A stretch of 64,000 nucleotides of DNA from Pontederia crassipes (taxonomy: Eukaryota > Streptophyta > Magnoliopsida > Commelinales > Pontederiaceae): the NCBI GenBank assembly GCA_030549335.1, contig CM060198.1, positions 58,352,771-58,416,770 of the forward strand. The letters run 5' to 3'. The translations under genes were made by a program, and so were the position numbers. The notes beneath the pieces are model-generated. The model did no database searches. It was not told where the DNA came from and was given only the letters and a program-made list of their open reading frames with translations. Of the stretch, positions 11,085-21,772 are shown piece after piece; within the stretch, counting starts at the first letter, position 1, and each line of letters opens with the position of its first letter.

Positions 11085-11745
11085 ACATAACCCCTATCTC
11101 CTCTCTCCCTCCTCTCCTCTCTCTCTCTTCCTCTCCCTGCCCGCGATCACCGGACGTCAGCGATCCTCTCCCGCACCGACGACCCCCCCTCTCCCGCACC
11201 GGACATCAGTGACCCTCTCCCGCACCGGTGACCATCTCCCACGCCGGCGTCTCTCTCTGGCCCGGATCGCCAGGCGGCCGGATCCGGCCCGCAGCGACCG
11301 GATCGGCCGCCTGGCGGTCGAATCCGACTGCGGGCGTTTGGATCCGGCCCCCAGCGGTCGGATCCGGACCCAGCAGTCGAATCCGGACCCCAGCGGCCGG
11401 ATCCTGCCGCCAGCGTCCGGCCGCGGCCAAATCCGGCCGCTAATTTTTTATTTTTAAAAATTCTTTGTAACGGTTGCGATCGCCGAAAGATCGACGGTTG
11501 CGACAACCGCCGAAAGTTTCGACAGTTGCGACCGTCGAAAACTTTCGACGGTTGGAACCGCCGAACTTTTTCGGCGGTTGCAATCGTCGGAAACTTTCGA
11601 TGGCCATCGACCGGGATTTTTTGGATGATTAGAACCGTCGATATTTCCGACGAATTTTTTCGACCGTCGCAAATCAATTTACGATGAGCGTTTTTCCGAC
11701 AGATCGATTCCGACTGAAAAACCATCGGTAACGCAATTGCCCACG
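10259..11745. mobile_element. non-autonomous CACTA element (CGACGGT family), right end decayed
   Basis: Begins with CACTACAAGAAAA at 10259. Both ends are filled with short inverted and direct motifs of the CCGACGGTC / AACCGTCGG type. The middle has a TA microsatellite, a CT-rich tract and a GC-rich block (11140-11440) with no credible protein. The right side aligns with the right ends of 15890-16698 and of 21560-25148, but the last TTCTTGTAGTG is not preserved, so the boundary near 11745 is approximate. Confidence 0.7.
11042..11080. repeat. (TA)n microsatellite
   Basis: About 19 TA dinucleotides inside the CACTA element. Confidence 0.95.
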
Positions 11746-11964
11746 ATTTTTAGTCATACATTTTACCATCTTCTCTTCACTCACAACTAATAAATTCACA
11801 AATATTTATTGCATTAAACAACATTTCTAACGAAGATTACGCAAGTTCACGGCTTCCCTGTCAAAGTGTTATTCATTTATTTTTTATTTTCGTAAGTCAC
11901 TTTAATGTTATCCCTGGGTCCCATAAGGGATTTTGCTATCGCACACATAAACTAAGTTTTTAAC

Positions 11965-12840
11965 ATGGTTATTAAAATCGGACCGGACCGATCAGTTCAA
12001 CTGGTTCAACTACGATAGTCGGTCCGATCCGGATTTATTGCAAAATTAGAAATGAAATTGAACCGGATAAAAACCGGTTCAACCGGTAGAAACCGTTTCA
12101 ACCATTGAACCAAAAAAACTCGGTTCAATATTTAAAATGAAAAAAATAGAAAATAAAAGTTAAAATAGGAAATAAAAAGGTAGAAAAGAATGTAAAAAAT
12201 GGGAAAGTATTTGAATTGAGAATGGTATAAATTAAAACACAAATAAATGTGAAAAATTAATTGGAGAGGAATTCATGGAAATAAAAAAGGAAATAGTAAT
12301 AACTTTTAAAATGAAAATTAATATTCCTTCCTTTTTATGAGTAGGAGAGAGAAAATAGTCATAAAATTAATAACTTAAAGTTTTTTATATTAATATAATT
12401 TTTTAAATATTTGTGTATTATAAAAAGGAAATTAATATGGAAATTTATAGGGAGAGAGGAATTAATGGAAATAGAAAAATAAAACTATTAAACCGAAAGT
12501 AAAGAAAAAAAATGAACATGAGAGTGATATATGTCAAAATAAAAATACTTTTGAAGAAAAAATAAAAGAATTTATATAATATAACAATAATAATTCAAAC
12601 TATTTTTTATGAATATTAAAATTTATTTATTATATTTGATTATGAATTATAAGTTAGAACTATCTTTTTATGCATTATATAATATGGATTATGTATATAT
12701 CTATAAAGTTATTATAAATAATATTAATTTAATAAAATCCGATTGAACCCGGTTGAATTTGATCAAACCGATCCAACCACGACACAGTTGATCGTCCGAT
12801 CCGATGGACGGTCCGGTTATTATAATATTGATTTTTAATA
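11965..12840. mobile_element. AT-rich element bounded by degenerate GGTTCAACCGG-type repeats
   Basis: The left end (11970-12125) and right end (12740-12825) are dense in short motifs such as GGACCGGACCGATC, GGTTCAACCGG and TCGGTCCGATCCG. The ends are roughly inverse to each other. The 600 bp between them is AT-rich and non-coding. Similar blocks occur at 25520-25625 and 48435-49195. No clean terminus or target duplication could be fixed. Confidence 0.5.
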
Positions 12841-12957
12841 TTCTATGTTATTATTTTTTTAACAGAAGATATTAAAATGGAGAATCATAAATACTACAAA
12901 AATAGAGAAACATTCCACTGGAAGCAAGATAGAAAAAGGAGAGTTGCAAAAACACAA

Positions 12958-14048
12958 TCATGGAGCCGCAAGAGTACTCGCGCATGGGTACAATTCGGCC
13001 ATTGTTTGACATGCCAAGATATGGGTCTCCGTTTTGAGACTGTACGCCACCACCTGGTTACCCGCGCGTACAACCAGCGTCATCTTCTCCTTCATCTAAC
13101 ATAAAACGGGGACTACTGAACTCGTGCAGCAACCTTAGTGCCGGTTCGAAGGCCTTGATCAAGGGGTCGTTAGGTATAATCTCGTGCAGCAAGATCCATT
13201 CAGAGTGATCGGCCGTCAACTCCAGGATTTGCCATACACGAGGAGAAGAACGAGAACGGCGGACGGAACGAAACAGCTTCAGACGACCTCTTGTGGATCG
13301 ATAGAATTCGATGGTGCGGGCGCGGTACTCTTTATGCATAGGCGGAGGCGGAATAGCTGCTTTGCTCAACCTTCTTTGTTCGAGATCGAGTGAAAAGATA
13401 AAGCCGTCCTTAATTACTTTTAAACAGATACATCGTTCCGTTGCAGAAGCATTTGCGCCGCGTTAATGGAGAGTTCATCCATGGTGGTCCTTGGATAGAT
13501 ATCCGCTGCCACGAGTCCGCGCCACTATGATAAACTTTAAACTCGCCGAAACACTTGGAAGGCAATATAACTCGGTAACTGGAAGAGAGCCAAGGCTCAA
13601 ATGCTAGAACCACGCGACGAACACCACCATCATCAAAGTCGTCGACGGATGGTAGGAGCCTATTTTGACTTGTCGTTGGGTTGTGCACCCAAAGACGGCG
13701 ACCGGACGGATGCATTACCATGGCAAGAACGAGGCCGTTGCAGCATCGAACTGTAGGAAGTCCAACAGGGTAGATACCAATAGGACGCGGAGCTTTAGGG
13801 AATACTTGGGAGAGACTGCCATCCAGAGGATAAGAGTGGAAGGAAAGTGAATGAGAAATAGAGACGAATCCCGATATCATGTGGCGATTGCGGCGGGTGT
13901 GGGTGTCGACGAAGAAGGGCGTGGACAAGATGTCCTGCCATTGCTTGCACGCAGACTTGAAACGGATGACAGATTTTGGTGGCAACCATGACATGATCTC
14001 TTGTACGAGGTCAACGCTTGCCGCCACTGAGGAGGCGGAAGAGGCCAT
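12958..14048 (-). pseudogene. F-box/FBA gene with two frameshifts (F-box gene 3)
   Basis: Starts MASSASSVAAS at 14048, with a good F-box at about residues 13-55 (LVQEIMSWLPPKSV, FKSACKQWQDIL) and the FBA signature LWVHNPTT near 120. The frame breaks near 13420, where an apparent extra base in a T/A run puts a TAA after FKSN. Reading resumes in another frame through the central FBA region down to about 13075. A second frameshift there is followed by a third segment ending CASTLAAP and TGA at 12958-12960. All parts of the normal protein are present, so the damage is recent or is a sequencing error in homopolymers. If real, only a 212-residue F-box plus partial FBA protein could be made. Confidence 0.85.
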
Positions 14049-15208
14049 CCATCCACTCCTGTTGTGAAGGAGAATAAGATAAGATCAGAGTTATGCAATA
14101 AAGAAAATAAGAAATTCAAGCAAGTGATGAAACAAGAGTTAAAGAATATCAAACTGCAGATTCCAATACATGACATAAATAATAATACTTTGTTAATCCA
14201 AAATGAAGCCACATGCTACTGAAAAGAAACGAAGCAGTGGATAGATTTAAGTTAGAAAAATAGAACATATAACAGAAAAGAATAAGCTTTTAAGTGTAAA
14301 ATTATACGGTGACAGCGTTGTTTTGATCGTTCGGAGAGACTAATTAATTTATGCAGAAAGAAGATGATTACACAGCAGCACTTAGCATTCTTATGTACGT
14401 ATAGTAGCTAGTCATTTGTTGTGTTCAAATCAGTATTCTTGAAAAAACTAAAATGATTAGGGTGTCCTTAATACCACTCCTTATATCTTATTGAGACTCC
14501 TTCTAGACTATTATACTTTTTGTTATTGTTATTTAATAACATAACTCTACTATTCGTATGTTATTATATTCATTATTTTATTAAAATATATAGGAAAATG
14601 AAACTCCATGCGCAGTGGCTACAACCTCCGGATCGATTTTTTCTTCTTTAGATTCTATTATATTATTAAGTATTTATTATTTATCTTTACAATCTTTTTT
14701 CTCGGTTACAAAAAAGATTAGCAATATTTAATAATTCAATTCTGTTGGTTATATAAAGAATATAAATAAATTCAAAGGTAGGTACAAGATTATTAAACAA
14801 TGTTTTTAAAATTATTTAATTAAACATGGTCATGAACCAGTTACATTTTAATTATTAAATATAAAATATATCTAAACACGAACATTAATTTTTTTAAAAT
14901 AAATACAGAAATATTTGGTCAGATAATCAACAAAATAAATTTATTAAAGGTTGTCAAATGTTTTTTTTATAATTAAGTTTTTTTCCTAAATTTCTTTATA
15001 TATTTAATAAAATATATCGCTGCATTCTTTATGTATTCTGATAAAATATAAACTTGTAGTTATTAAAGGTTGTTAATTGATTTTGTTGTTCATCTTTATT
15101 AGAGGTTGGCAGATATCTTCCCAGATATTCTAATTTAATAATATAACAATATATGAGGAGTGGGATTATGACATTAAATAATAAGAAGGTATAATAGTCC
15201 TTAATATA

Positions 15209-16759
15209 GGGTGTCCTTAATATCACTCATAATTCTTAACCCCACTCCTCCTTTATCATTCTATCCTTATCTTTTAAAACTAAAAAATCATCTTGTATTT
15301 TTATAATAGTGGAAGATCAAAAGTCTCCTATCTCTTTTTCCAATAACAGAATTTATTATTTTATAATAATTAACATAAAAAGTTTTTAGTTTTTTATAAT
15401 ATTAGAAGATCAAAGATCCTCTTTCTTTTTCTTAAAATATAAGATTATTATTTTAAATAATTAACATGAAAAGTTTTAATATTATAATTTTTACTTTGTA
15501 TATAATTGTTCTATCACAGTGTCTATATTTTATTAAGCTTATTTAATATTTTTCTATTTATTTTATTTAGCTTATTTGACATTGCGTCACATTTTAGTAC
15601 CATAATAAATATAAAAATATTAAATAAGCTGAGTAAAATATAGGCACTGTGATAGAACAATTAAAATAAAAATTATAACATTAAAAACTTTTCATGTTAA
15701 TTATTAAAATAATAAATTTTTTTTGAAGAAATAGAAAAGGAATGTTTGATCTTATAATATTATAAAACATATAAACTTTTGTTATTAATTATTACGAAAT
15801 AATAAATTCTGTTGTTGGTTAAAGAGATGAGACACTTGAACTTCCACTATTATAAAAATATAAGATGATTTTATAATTTAAAAAACTAACACTACAAGAA
15901 AATTATAATTTTTCGATGGGCAATTTCTGACGGATAGAAATCCATCGTAATTTGCGATGGATCTGTTTCCGTCAGAATTTTCAACAGTTCAAACCGTCGG
16001 AAATAAAAATAATAAAATATGTAATTTATTATATAATTATTTTATTTTTTGATGATTAAGAACGTCGATATTTTTTACGGATATCTATCCGCCATAATTT
16101 CCGACGATCATGACCGTCGATAAATGTAACCGCCGCAATTTTCGACGATTCTAACTATCGATAAATGAAAAGCAATATAATATAAAGAGTATTTTATTAA
16201 TATAATTAGTGACAGTCCGAACCGTCGCAAGTTCCACGGTTCCGACCGTCGGTAATATTTAGCGATAATTCAAACCATCGGTAAAAAAAAAATATTATAT
16301 ATAACTAAATATAGTATTTTATTTTTACAATTAAATAATTTTCGACGGTCACAATCGTCGGTAACTTTAAAAATAATTAATAATTACTTTTCCGACGGTC
16401 AGAGTCGTCAGTAATTAAAATTTTATTATCCCGCTTTTTTTTTCCATTTTCCCACTTTCTCATCTTTCCACCTATATATATATAATATATATATATATCT
16501 ATATATATTAATCTTTCTCCAATACCGTTGGACTTCCGTCGAAATTTCTGTCATTTTTTTTCAATCGTCGAAAATTAATTTGCGACGATCATTTTTGAAC
16601 GAATCGATTCCGTCAAAAAAATCGTTGGAAATCATCATTTTGTGATGGTTTTTGAAAAATTATCGAAATTGTCTATAATTCTCATCTTTCTTGTAGTGTA
16701 AGGATAGAATGGGTGACGGAGGAGTAGCATTAAAGATTCTAGAGTGATTAAAGACACCC
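15209..16759. mobile_element. fold-back (long inverted repeat) element
   Basis: The left arm, 15209 to about 15585, pairs with the right arm, about 15600-15889 continued at 16702-16759 after the nested CACTA MITE. Both ends read GGGTGTC(C/T)TTAAT inward. Matching internal blocks include TTGTTCTATCACAGTG and TTTTTATAATAGTGGAAG with their complements. The loop is only tens of bases. It is AT-rich and non-coding. It shares its terminus with the outer element. Confidence 0.75.
15890..16698. mobile_element. CACTA MITE, complete (809 bp)
   Basis: Left terminus CACTACAAGAAAA at 15890 and right terminus TTCTTGTAGTG ending 16698, with the 3-bp duplication TAA on both sides (15887-15889 and 16699-16701). 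The subterminal regions are rich in CGACGGT / ACCGTCGG motifs. It has no coding capacity, and is a short relative of the elements at 10259-11745 and 21560-25148. Confidence 0.9.
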
Positions 16760-16969
16760 TAAGATATAAGGACTAGTATTAAAGGCATCCAAATAATTAA
16801 TGACATCACTATTATCACTTTAAAATATATTATTATCATTTCATTTTATCTCGTAAGAGTAAAAGTGTATAATATTTTTAGCACTCATACCATGGAGTGA
16901 CAATAATGGTGCTTAATCATGCATCTTTGTCTCGAAATGTGTTAAGTCCTTTTGGAAAATTAAACTATA

Positions 16970-17135
16970 TTAATTATGGGTGGAATTCAATAAATATTTC
17001 TTGAAAACCCAAACGATTTGTTCACTGTCGCTGGACGCAACTCCTCATCCCTTTTGGATCCTGCATTGTTCTTTTTTTAAAAAAAAAAACTGAATGCGTC
17101 TTGTAGGATCGTGGCATTGGCACGGCAGATGTGGT
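16970..17135. repeat. segmental duplicate of 5745-5915
   Basis: See 5745-5915. Here the block lies upstream of the frameshifted F-box gene and lacks the Tourist-like insertion. Confidence 0.65.
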
Positions 17136-18659
17136 TAAAATAAATTTTACCATAAGAAAACTTTTATGAATATTCAACTAAATAATTAATCCTAAGTTAA
17201 TGTTAAGATATATGCCTTCACAATACTAATTTTTTGATTCAATTTAAGGCCTAAAATACTGATCTTTGTTAAGAATCAAATAGCACAACTTTATTCCTTT
17301 TACAGTTTTAACATGTGGACTTATAGGACGATTGCAATCTGGGGACATAGTTTAATAAATAGAAAAATATTTCTGTACGAAAATTAGAAAAATATAAGGA
17401 AAAACATAAGATAATTACTACTTTCCGAATGAACCTCTGGTGATTTTATATAGACACTCTATTTTATAGATTCATATTAATTAGGACTCTGAATTAATTC
17501 TTTAAAATGAGAACACATATTTTGTAATAAAAAAATAAATTAATTTCGAATCATATAATAAATATCTCATAATTTTTTTCTCTTTTTACTTCAAAATGTC
17601 TTAAGATGCAGATGAGTTCTTAGTTGGGATTGGATTCAAAAAGAGCTTGTATCACATCCAATAACTCCAAGAAGAATATCCGAAGGAGAAAATTTTGTCC
17701 TCGAAATATTAAACAATGACAAACGAAGAGTAGCGCGTTGAGATATCCCTATTCTTGTAATAAAAGAATATAAACTATCTTCATTTTTCATATCTTAACA
17801 TATGAAGGGTGTCCGAAGTTATTAAAGTGATGAAAAAATAGAACCTAGTAATAATTATGATTTCGAAATTCGAATTCCAACATACTAATACCAGAGCAGG
17901 AATGTGACTTACTCCTTATTCACATGCAAAAAAAAAAAAAGTTTTAAAGTTCAAAATGTTCCTTGTGACAGTTATGTATTTCTTTATTCTTAATTTTTTT
18001 TCCTGTTGGGCTCTTCGACGTTCCTTTGTAAGTGAAAAAAGTTATCAATATTTCATGATTATTAGATGTTTCATAGTGAATTTAAGTGTTAGTTGAAGAC
18101 TTGAAGTTAAGGATTATTAGTTATGAACTTGTTTTTTAAATTCGCCATCGTGGTAACAATAATTAAATATTCTTTAACATCATACACCGAATAATTTCTT
18201 GAGATCGATTATTCAAATTGGACGTAGAAAAATATATATTGTGCAATGACCGATAAACATGTCAAAAGGTAAAGAGATCTTAACTTTGATTTCATTTCTC
18301 ATACCCCACATGATTATACATATATCACCGAAAAAACATATCAACTTTTTTTATATAGTAATAAATAATTACAGTGATGAAACGTTAGAATAAGATGCAT
18401 GCCAAAAAAATTTGATCAGTGATCCAAAGAATTTAATTGGATAAGAACGACACGAAACTATAATATTATATTTATATATTCTTGAAGTCAAGACTCCTAC
18501 ACAAAATAGAACGCCAAAGATCTAAAGGAAATAAGACTAAAAAAATTGGAATTAATCGGTACAATTTAGTTTTAAACTACAAGAAGGAAAAAAATAAAAA
18601 GATTTAATATGAATAGTAAAACTAAATAAGGTTATAATTCCAAAATCAAAGAGGAAAGA
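17136..18659. other. AT-rich intergenic stretch
   Basis: No gene, RNA or element boundary is recognised between the duplicated block and the conserved upstream region of F-box gene 4. Confidence 0.5.
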
Positions 18660-18919
18660 ATCTCAAATATAATTTTAATCAAACTCCAAATAATTAAAGA
18701 GTAAACTCCGGCATGATATCCAACAAGACATATATTAGTATCCATAATGATATCAATATTCACAATGGTTGTATTCTGGTATGGTCTGGTGATTTATTAT
18801 GTTCTCGATCAAAACTCTTAATTTAGAACATATCAGTTTTAGAATAATAAACGAAGATAAGACACAAAAACAAACGTATCAGCGTGCCAGCCGGCCACAG
18901 TCATCTGCTGCAGGAACAG
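18660..18919 (+). promoter_or_regulatory. duplicated upstream region and 5' UTR exon of F-box gene 4
   Basis: About 220 bp matches the region 25630-25880 upstream of F-box gene 5, including TTTTAATCAAACTCCAA, GGCATGAT and ATTCACAATNGTTGTATTCTG. The last 30 bp, AGTCATCTGCTGCAGGAACAG, is conserved (with two changes) before a GT splice donor in both genes, so transcription probably starts upstream of it. No TATA box can be assigned securely. Confidence 0.55.
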
Positions 18920-19028
18920 GTAAGTAATTAGATCGCTGATATCATATCTATAGTGTTAAATTGATCGTTTCGTCTTTTGGGTGATTCCAATTTGTTCATA
19001 TCTCTCCTCGATCTAATCTTCCTCCCAG
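18920..19028 (+). other. 5' UTR intron of F-box gene 4 (predicted)
   Basis: Donor GTAAGT at 18920 after GGAACAG. The acceptor is TTCCTCCCAG ending at 19028, six bases before the ATG. F-box gene 5 keeps an equivalent arrangement: GAGCAG then GTAATT at 26156, and an acceptor AG between 26260 and 26269. Conservation of the exon end and start-codon context supports a short leader intron. Confidence 0.55.
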
Positions 19029-19034
19029 GATCTG

Positions 19035-20213
19035 ATGGCGTCCGTGGTGGCTGCAAATCCTGCACTGGTGGAGGAGATCTTGTCCTGGCTGCCACCGAAA
19101 TCTGTCATCCTCTTCAAGTCCGTCTGCAAGCAATGGCACCACATCTCGTCCACCCCGTTCTTCCTCGCCGCTCACACACGTCGCAACCCCCACAAAATCT
19201 CAGGCTTCCTCGTCAACGTCTCCCCGCTTCATCGGAAGAAGGTGCATGACACTTCCTGCGCACTGGACGGCAGACGTTTCTGGCGCCCTTTCCCTGAACC
19301 ATGCACCTTGGATAACTTTGACGGCGCCTCTATACTCAGGTGCTGCAACGGGCTCGTCCTGGGCATGGGACTCTGCTCGTCAGGGCATCGTTCTCTCGGA
19401 CTTCTCCTCTGGGTGTGCAATCCGACGACCAGACAGCTTAGAACCCTACCAGACGCAGGCACGGAGTACGCCTCTAGTAATGTGTTTCTAGCGTTCGACC
19501 CCTCGCAGTCTGCCAATTACAGGGTCTTGTGCGTGTCTTACTACCAGCCCGAGGACATCAGGGTGTACCGTAGCGAGACCGACACCTGGGAGGCCTTCTT
19601 CGTCCAAAGGCCACGAGTTCTTTGCACTCCGTCCAGGTGGTACAACTGCTGCTACTGCCGCGGAAACGTGTACTGCTTGAAAGACGACGACGGATCTGTC
19701 GTCGCGCTCGACGTCGAGCGGCGCAGCGTCGAGACGATGACGACTCGTCCGCCGCCCACGGATGATAATTTCCAAACCGCCGAGTTCTGTCAGTCGGCGA
19801 GATCGGGGCTCTTGAGGTGGGTTCGTCACAACCTGGGAATATATCACGGCCCGGCGCGTTCTAAAGACGTGGAGATTTACGAGATGAGGAAGGATCAGTC
19901 GGAGTGGATCCCGCTGCACAAGGTTCACGTCCTCGACATGTTGACCGGCGTCCCTCCGCCCACAATGCTGGGCATAGATTTCTTTTTTCCGGTATCTTGG
20001 GATGCAGGCCATACAGCAAGAGAGTTTTTGTTCGTCGAAGGTCAAGAAGATGAAGAAGGGAACGGGGAGGACAGATTAGTTCTTAGATTGAGCTGCTGGA
20101 AGGTTGTGACGTACAACCTCAAAAGCCGCACCCACGATGAACTTTTCACCATTAATTTCCGGCCAGAACTTGTTGCACTGTATGCATGCGCCCACACACT
20201 TGCTGCTCCATGA
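19035..20213 (+). CDS. F-box protein with F-box-associated domain (F-box gene 4)
   Basis: Intact 392-residue gene with one coding exon. The F-box is at residues 9-52 (LVEEILSWLPPKSVILFKSVCKQW), followed by TRRNPHKISGF. The FBA signature LLWVCNPTTRQLRTLPD is near 125-140, a serine/threonine YRSETDTWEAFF strand near 180, the LDVERRS block near 235, an acidic loop EGQEDEEGNGEDR near 340, and the C-terminus CAHTLAAP. Its nearest relative is the gene at 26276-27424. A conserved upstream block and leader intron precede it. Its 3' flank (about 20225-20430) is also found at 31236-31400, behind the rearranged F-box locus. Its role as an SCF substrate adaptor is inferred from the family; no target is known. 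Confidence 0.92.
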   Translation: MASVVAANPALVEEILSWLPPKSVILFKSVCKQWHHISSTPFFLAAHTRRNPHKISGFLVNVSPLHRKKVHDTSCALDGRRFWRPFPEPCTLDNFDGASILRCCNGLVLGMGLCSSGHRSLGLLLWVCNPTTRQLRTLPDAGTEYASSNVFLAFDPSQSANYRVLCVSYYQPEDIRVYRSETDTWEAFFVQRPRVLCTPSRWYNCCYCRGNVYCLKDDDGSVVALDVERRSVETMTTRPPPTDDNFQTAEFCQSARSGLLRWVRHNLGIYHGPARSKDVEIYEMRKDQSEWIPLHKVHVLDMLTGVPPPTMLGIDFFFPVSWDAGHTAREFLFVEGQEDEEGNGEDRLVLRLSCWKVVTYNLKSRTHDELFTINFRPELVALYACAHTLAAP

Positions 20214-20680
20214 TGTATATATGTCTTTTCAGAAACAATTTTGCTGCTAGATGGCCTTTTTCTTTATGTTCTTTTTTTTCTCTTCTAAGAAGACTCCATT
20301 ATGACAATCCTTCTTAGTCGGATCCATGATCTTTCATATTAGATATTTATGCAATGTTCAACATTCTCTATCCGTGTGATATTTATTTCTGTTTTTTTGT
20401 TCTATTTTATTATCTCTCGTTGCTTGTTTTGCTTTTGGTGGTGCTGTCGAAGGAGCTGTTGGAAATTAATATCTAATCTCTAAAGTCTTTTGCAACATTC
20501 ACATCTGTTGTAATCCGTGGTGTTGTCTGATTAGGATAGACTCTGTAGTTAACCTGTCCACTGAATAAAATGGAAAAATCGACGTTTTATAACTATGATA
20601 TGATATTTCATTGCTATTTGTATACATGGTATGCAGGAAGATGAGAGGTGCAGGTATACAACTTGATAATTATCGAGTGT

Positions 20681-20735
20681 CTCTCTCCTCTCTCCTCTCT
20701 CCTCTCTCCTCTCTCCTCCCTCCTCCCTCCTTCAG
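20681..20735. repeat. CTCTCTC-type microsatellite
   Basis: CTCTCTCCTCTCTCC repeats become CCTCCCT at the end. The tract sits in the leader of the F-box scrap that follows. Confidence 0.9.
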
Positions 20736-20746
20736 AACAGGATTAC

Positions 20747-20862
20747 ATGGCCTCTTCGGCCTCCTTGGTGGTGGCAAACGATGTCATCTTACAAGAGATC
20801 TTGTCATATAATTGCCACTAAAATATATCATATTCATAGGTTTCAAGAACATTTACTCTTTA
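20747..20862 (+). pseudogene. F-box N-terminal fragment
   Basis: Starts ATGGCCTCTTCGGCC and reads MASSASLVVANDVILQEILS, the usual N-terminus of this family. A frameshift then occurs near LSY, and a KYIIF-like F-box core is recoverable in another frame. Similarity ends by about 20862. It is preceded by a leader resembling the acceptor side of the 5' UTR intron (TTCAGAACAGGATTACATGG). It is a scrap of a further duplicate. Confidence 0.7.
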
Positions 20863-21559
20863 TCTACGCATCAATGTTTTAATAATAGGACGACCAATTG
20901 TCTTAATTGGACCAGTTGGAAAGCTAAATTTATTAAAATGATATTATTTACAATAATTTTAAAATTATATATGTAATCCCTTAGAGGTGGAGAAATAGAT
21001 CGTGTCGCGCTGGGGCCGATCAATCCGTGCTTGATCATGTCGCCTTTTAAAAATGGGGCCGTGCCACATGGTCTTTTTTTTTCATTTGAACTTTTCTGTC
21101 TTGTCCGAGCCACTTATAGAAATTAAGATTTTTCAAACTCTTATTGAGTAATTATGAGAACATACTCACAACAACCGCTGTTTAGATGAAAAGACAATAT
21201 CACTCAAAATGAATCTAAAAGTAATTATTGTGAGAATGTTATCTTAATTATTTAATAAGAGAAGAGGAGATTGAGAGAGAGAACATGAGAGGAAAGGATG
21301 GGATGTGACCAAGTGAGGAAGGAAGAAGTGCGAAGAAGGGAAAGGAGTTGAGACGTGTTTTATAGGTGACAAAAAGTAATAAAAAAAACTAGACACAATC
21401 CGCGTTCTTTTTAACATAGTCTGGGTTGTCCTCCTTCAGCGGTGCATCCGTGAATTCACTCGTTAATGTATTGTCAAATCGAAATAACACGAGTGGGCCT
21501 GTGATCTTAGCGTGGGCCGTGTTTGTGCGTCATACATGGTCGGTGTTGCTATGGAAAAA
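20863..21559. other. intergenic, no gene recognised
   Basis: AT-rich to about 20995, then mixed sequence up to the truncated left side of the next CACTA element. A weak GGACCAGTTGG motif near 20910 may belong to the GGTTC-type repeat family. Confidence 0.4.
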
Positions 21560-21772
21560 AATAATCCGTCGATAAAATATTATATATAACTAAATATAGT
21601 ATTTTATTTTTATAATTAAATAATTTTTGACGGTCACAACAGTCGGCAACTTTAAAAATAATTAATATTTATTTTTCCGACGGTCAAAACCGTCGGTAAT
21701 TAAAATTTTATTATCCCATATTTTTTTTCCGTTTTTCCACTTTCCCATCTTTCCATCTATATATTATTTAAT

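Larger units (their letters stand above)
14460..16790. mobile_element. Mutator-like TIR element with nested insertions
   Basis: The outer inverted termini are about 31 bp: left GGGTGTCCTTAATACCACTC and onward from 14460, right its imperfect complement ending GGCATCC at 16790. They are flanked by AAATGATTA (14451-14459) and AAATAATTA (16791-16799), a 9-bp duplication with one mismatch, which fits Mutator-like elements. The element's own DNA is 14460-15208 plus 16760-16790. The rest is a nested fold-back element that itself holds a CACTA MITE. No transposase. Confidence 0.65.

Noticed and set aside
11147-11725. 192-codon minus-strand frame
   Set aside because: It spans the GC-rich middle and the CGACGGTT repeats of a non-autonomous CACTA element; composition artefact.
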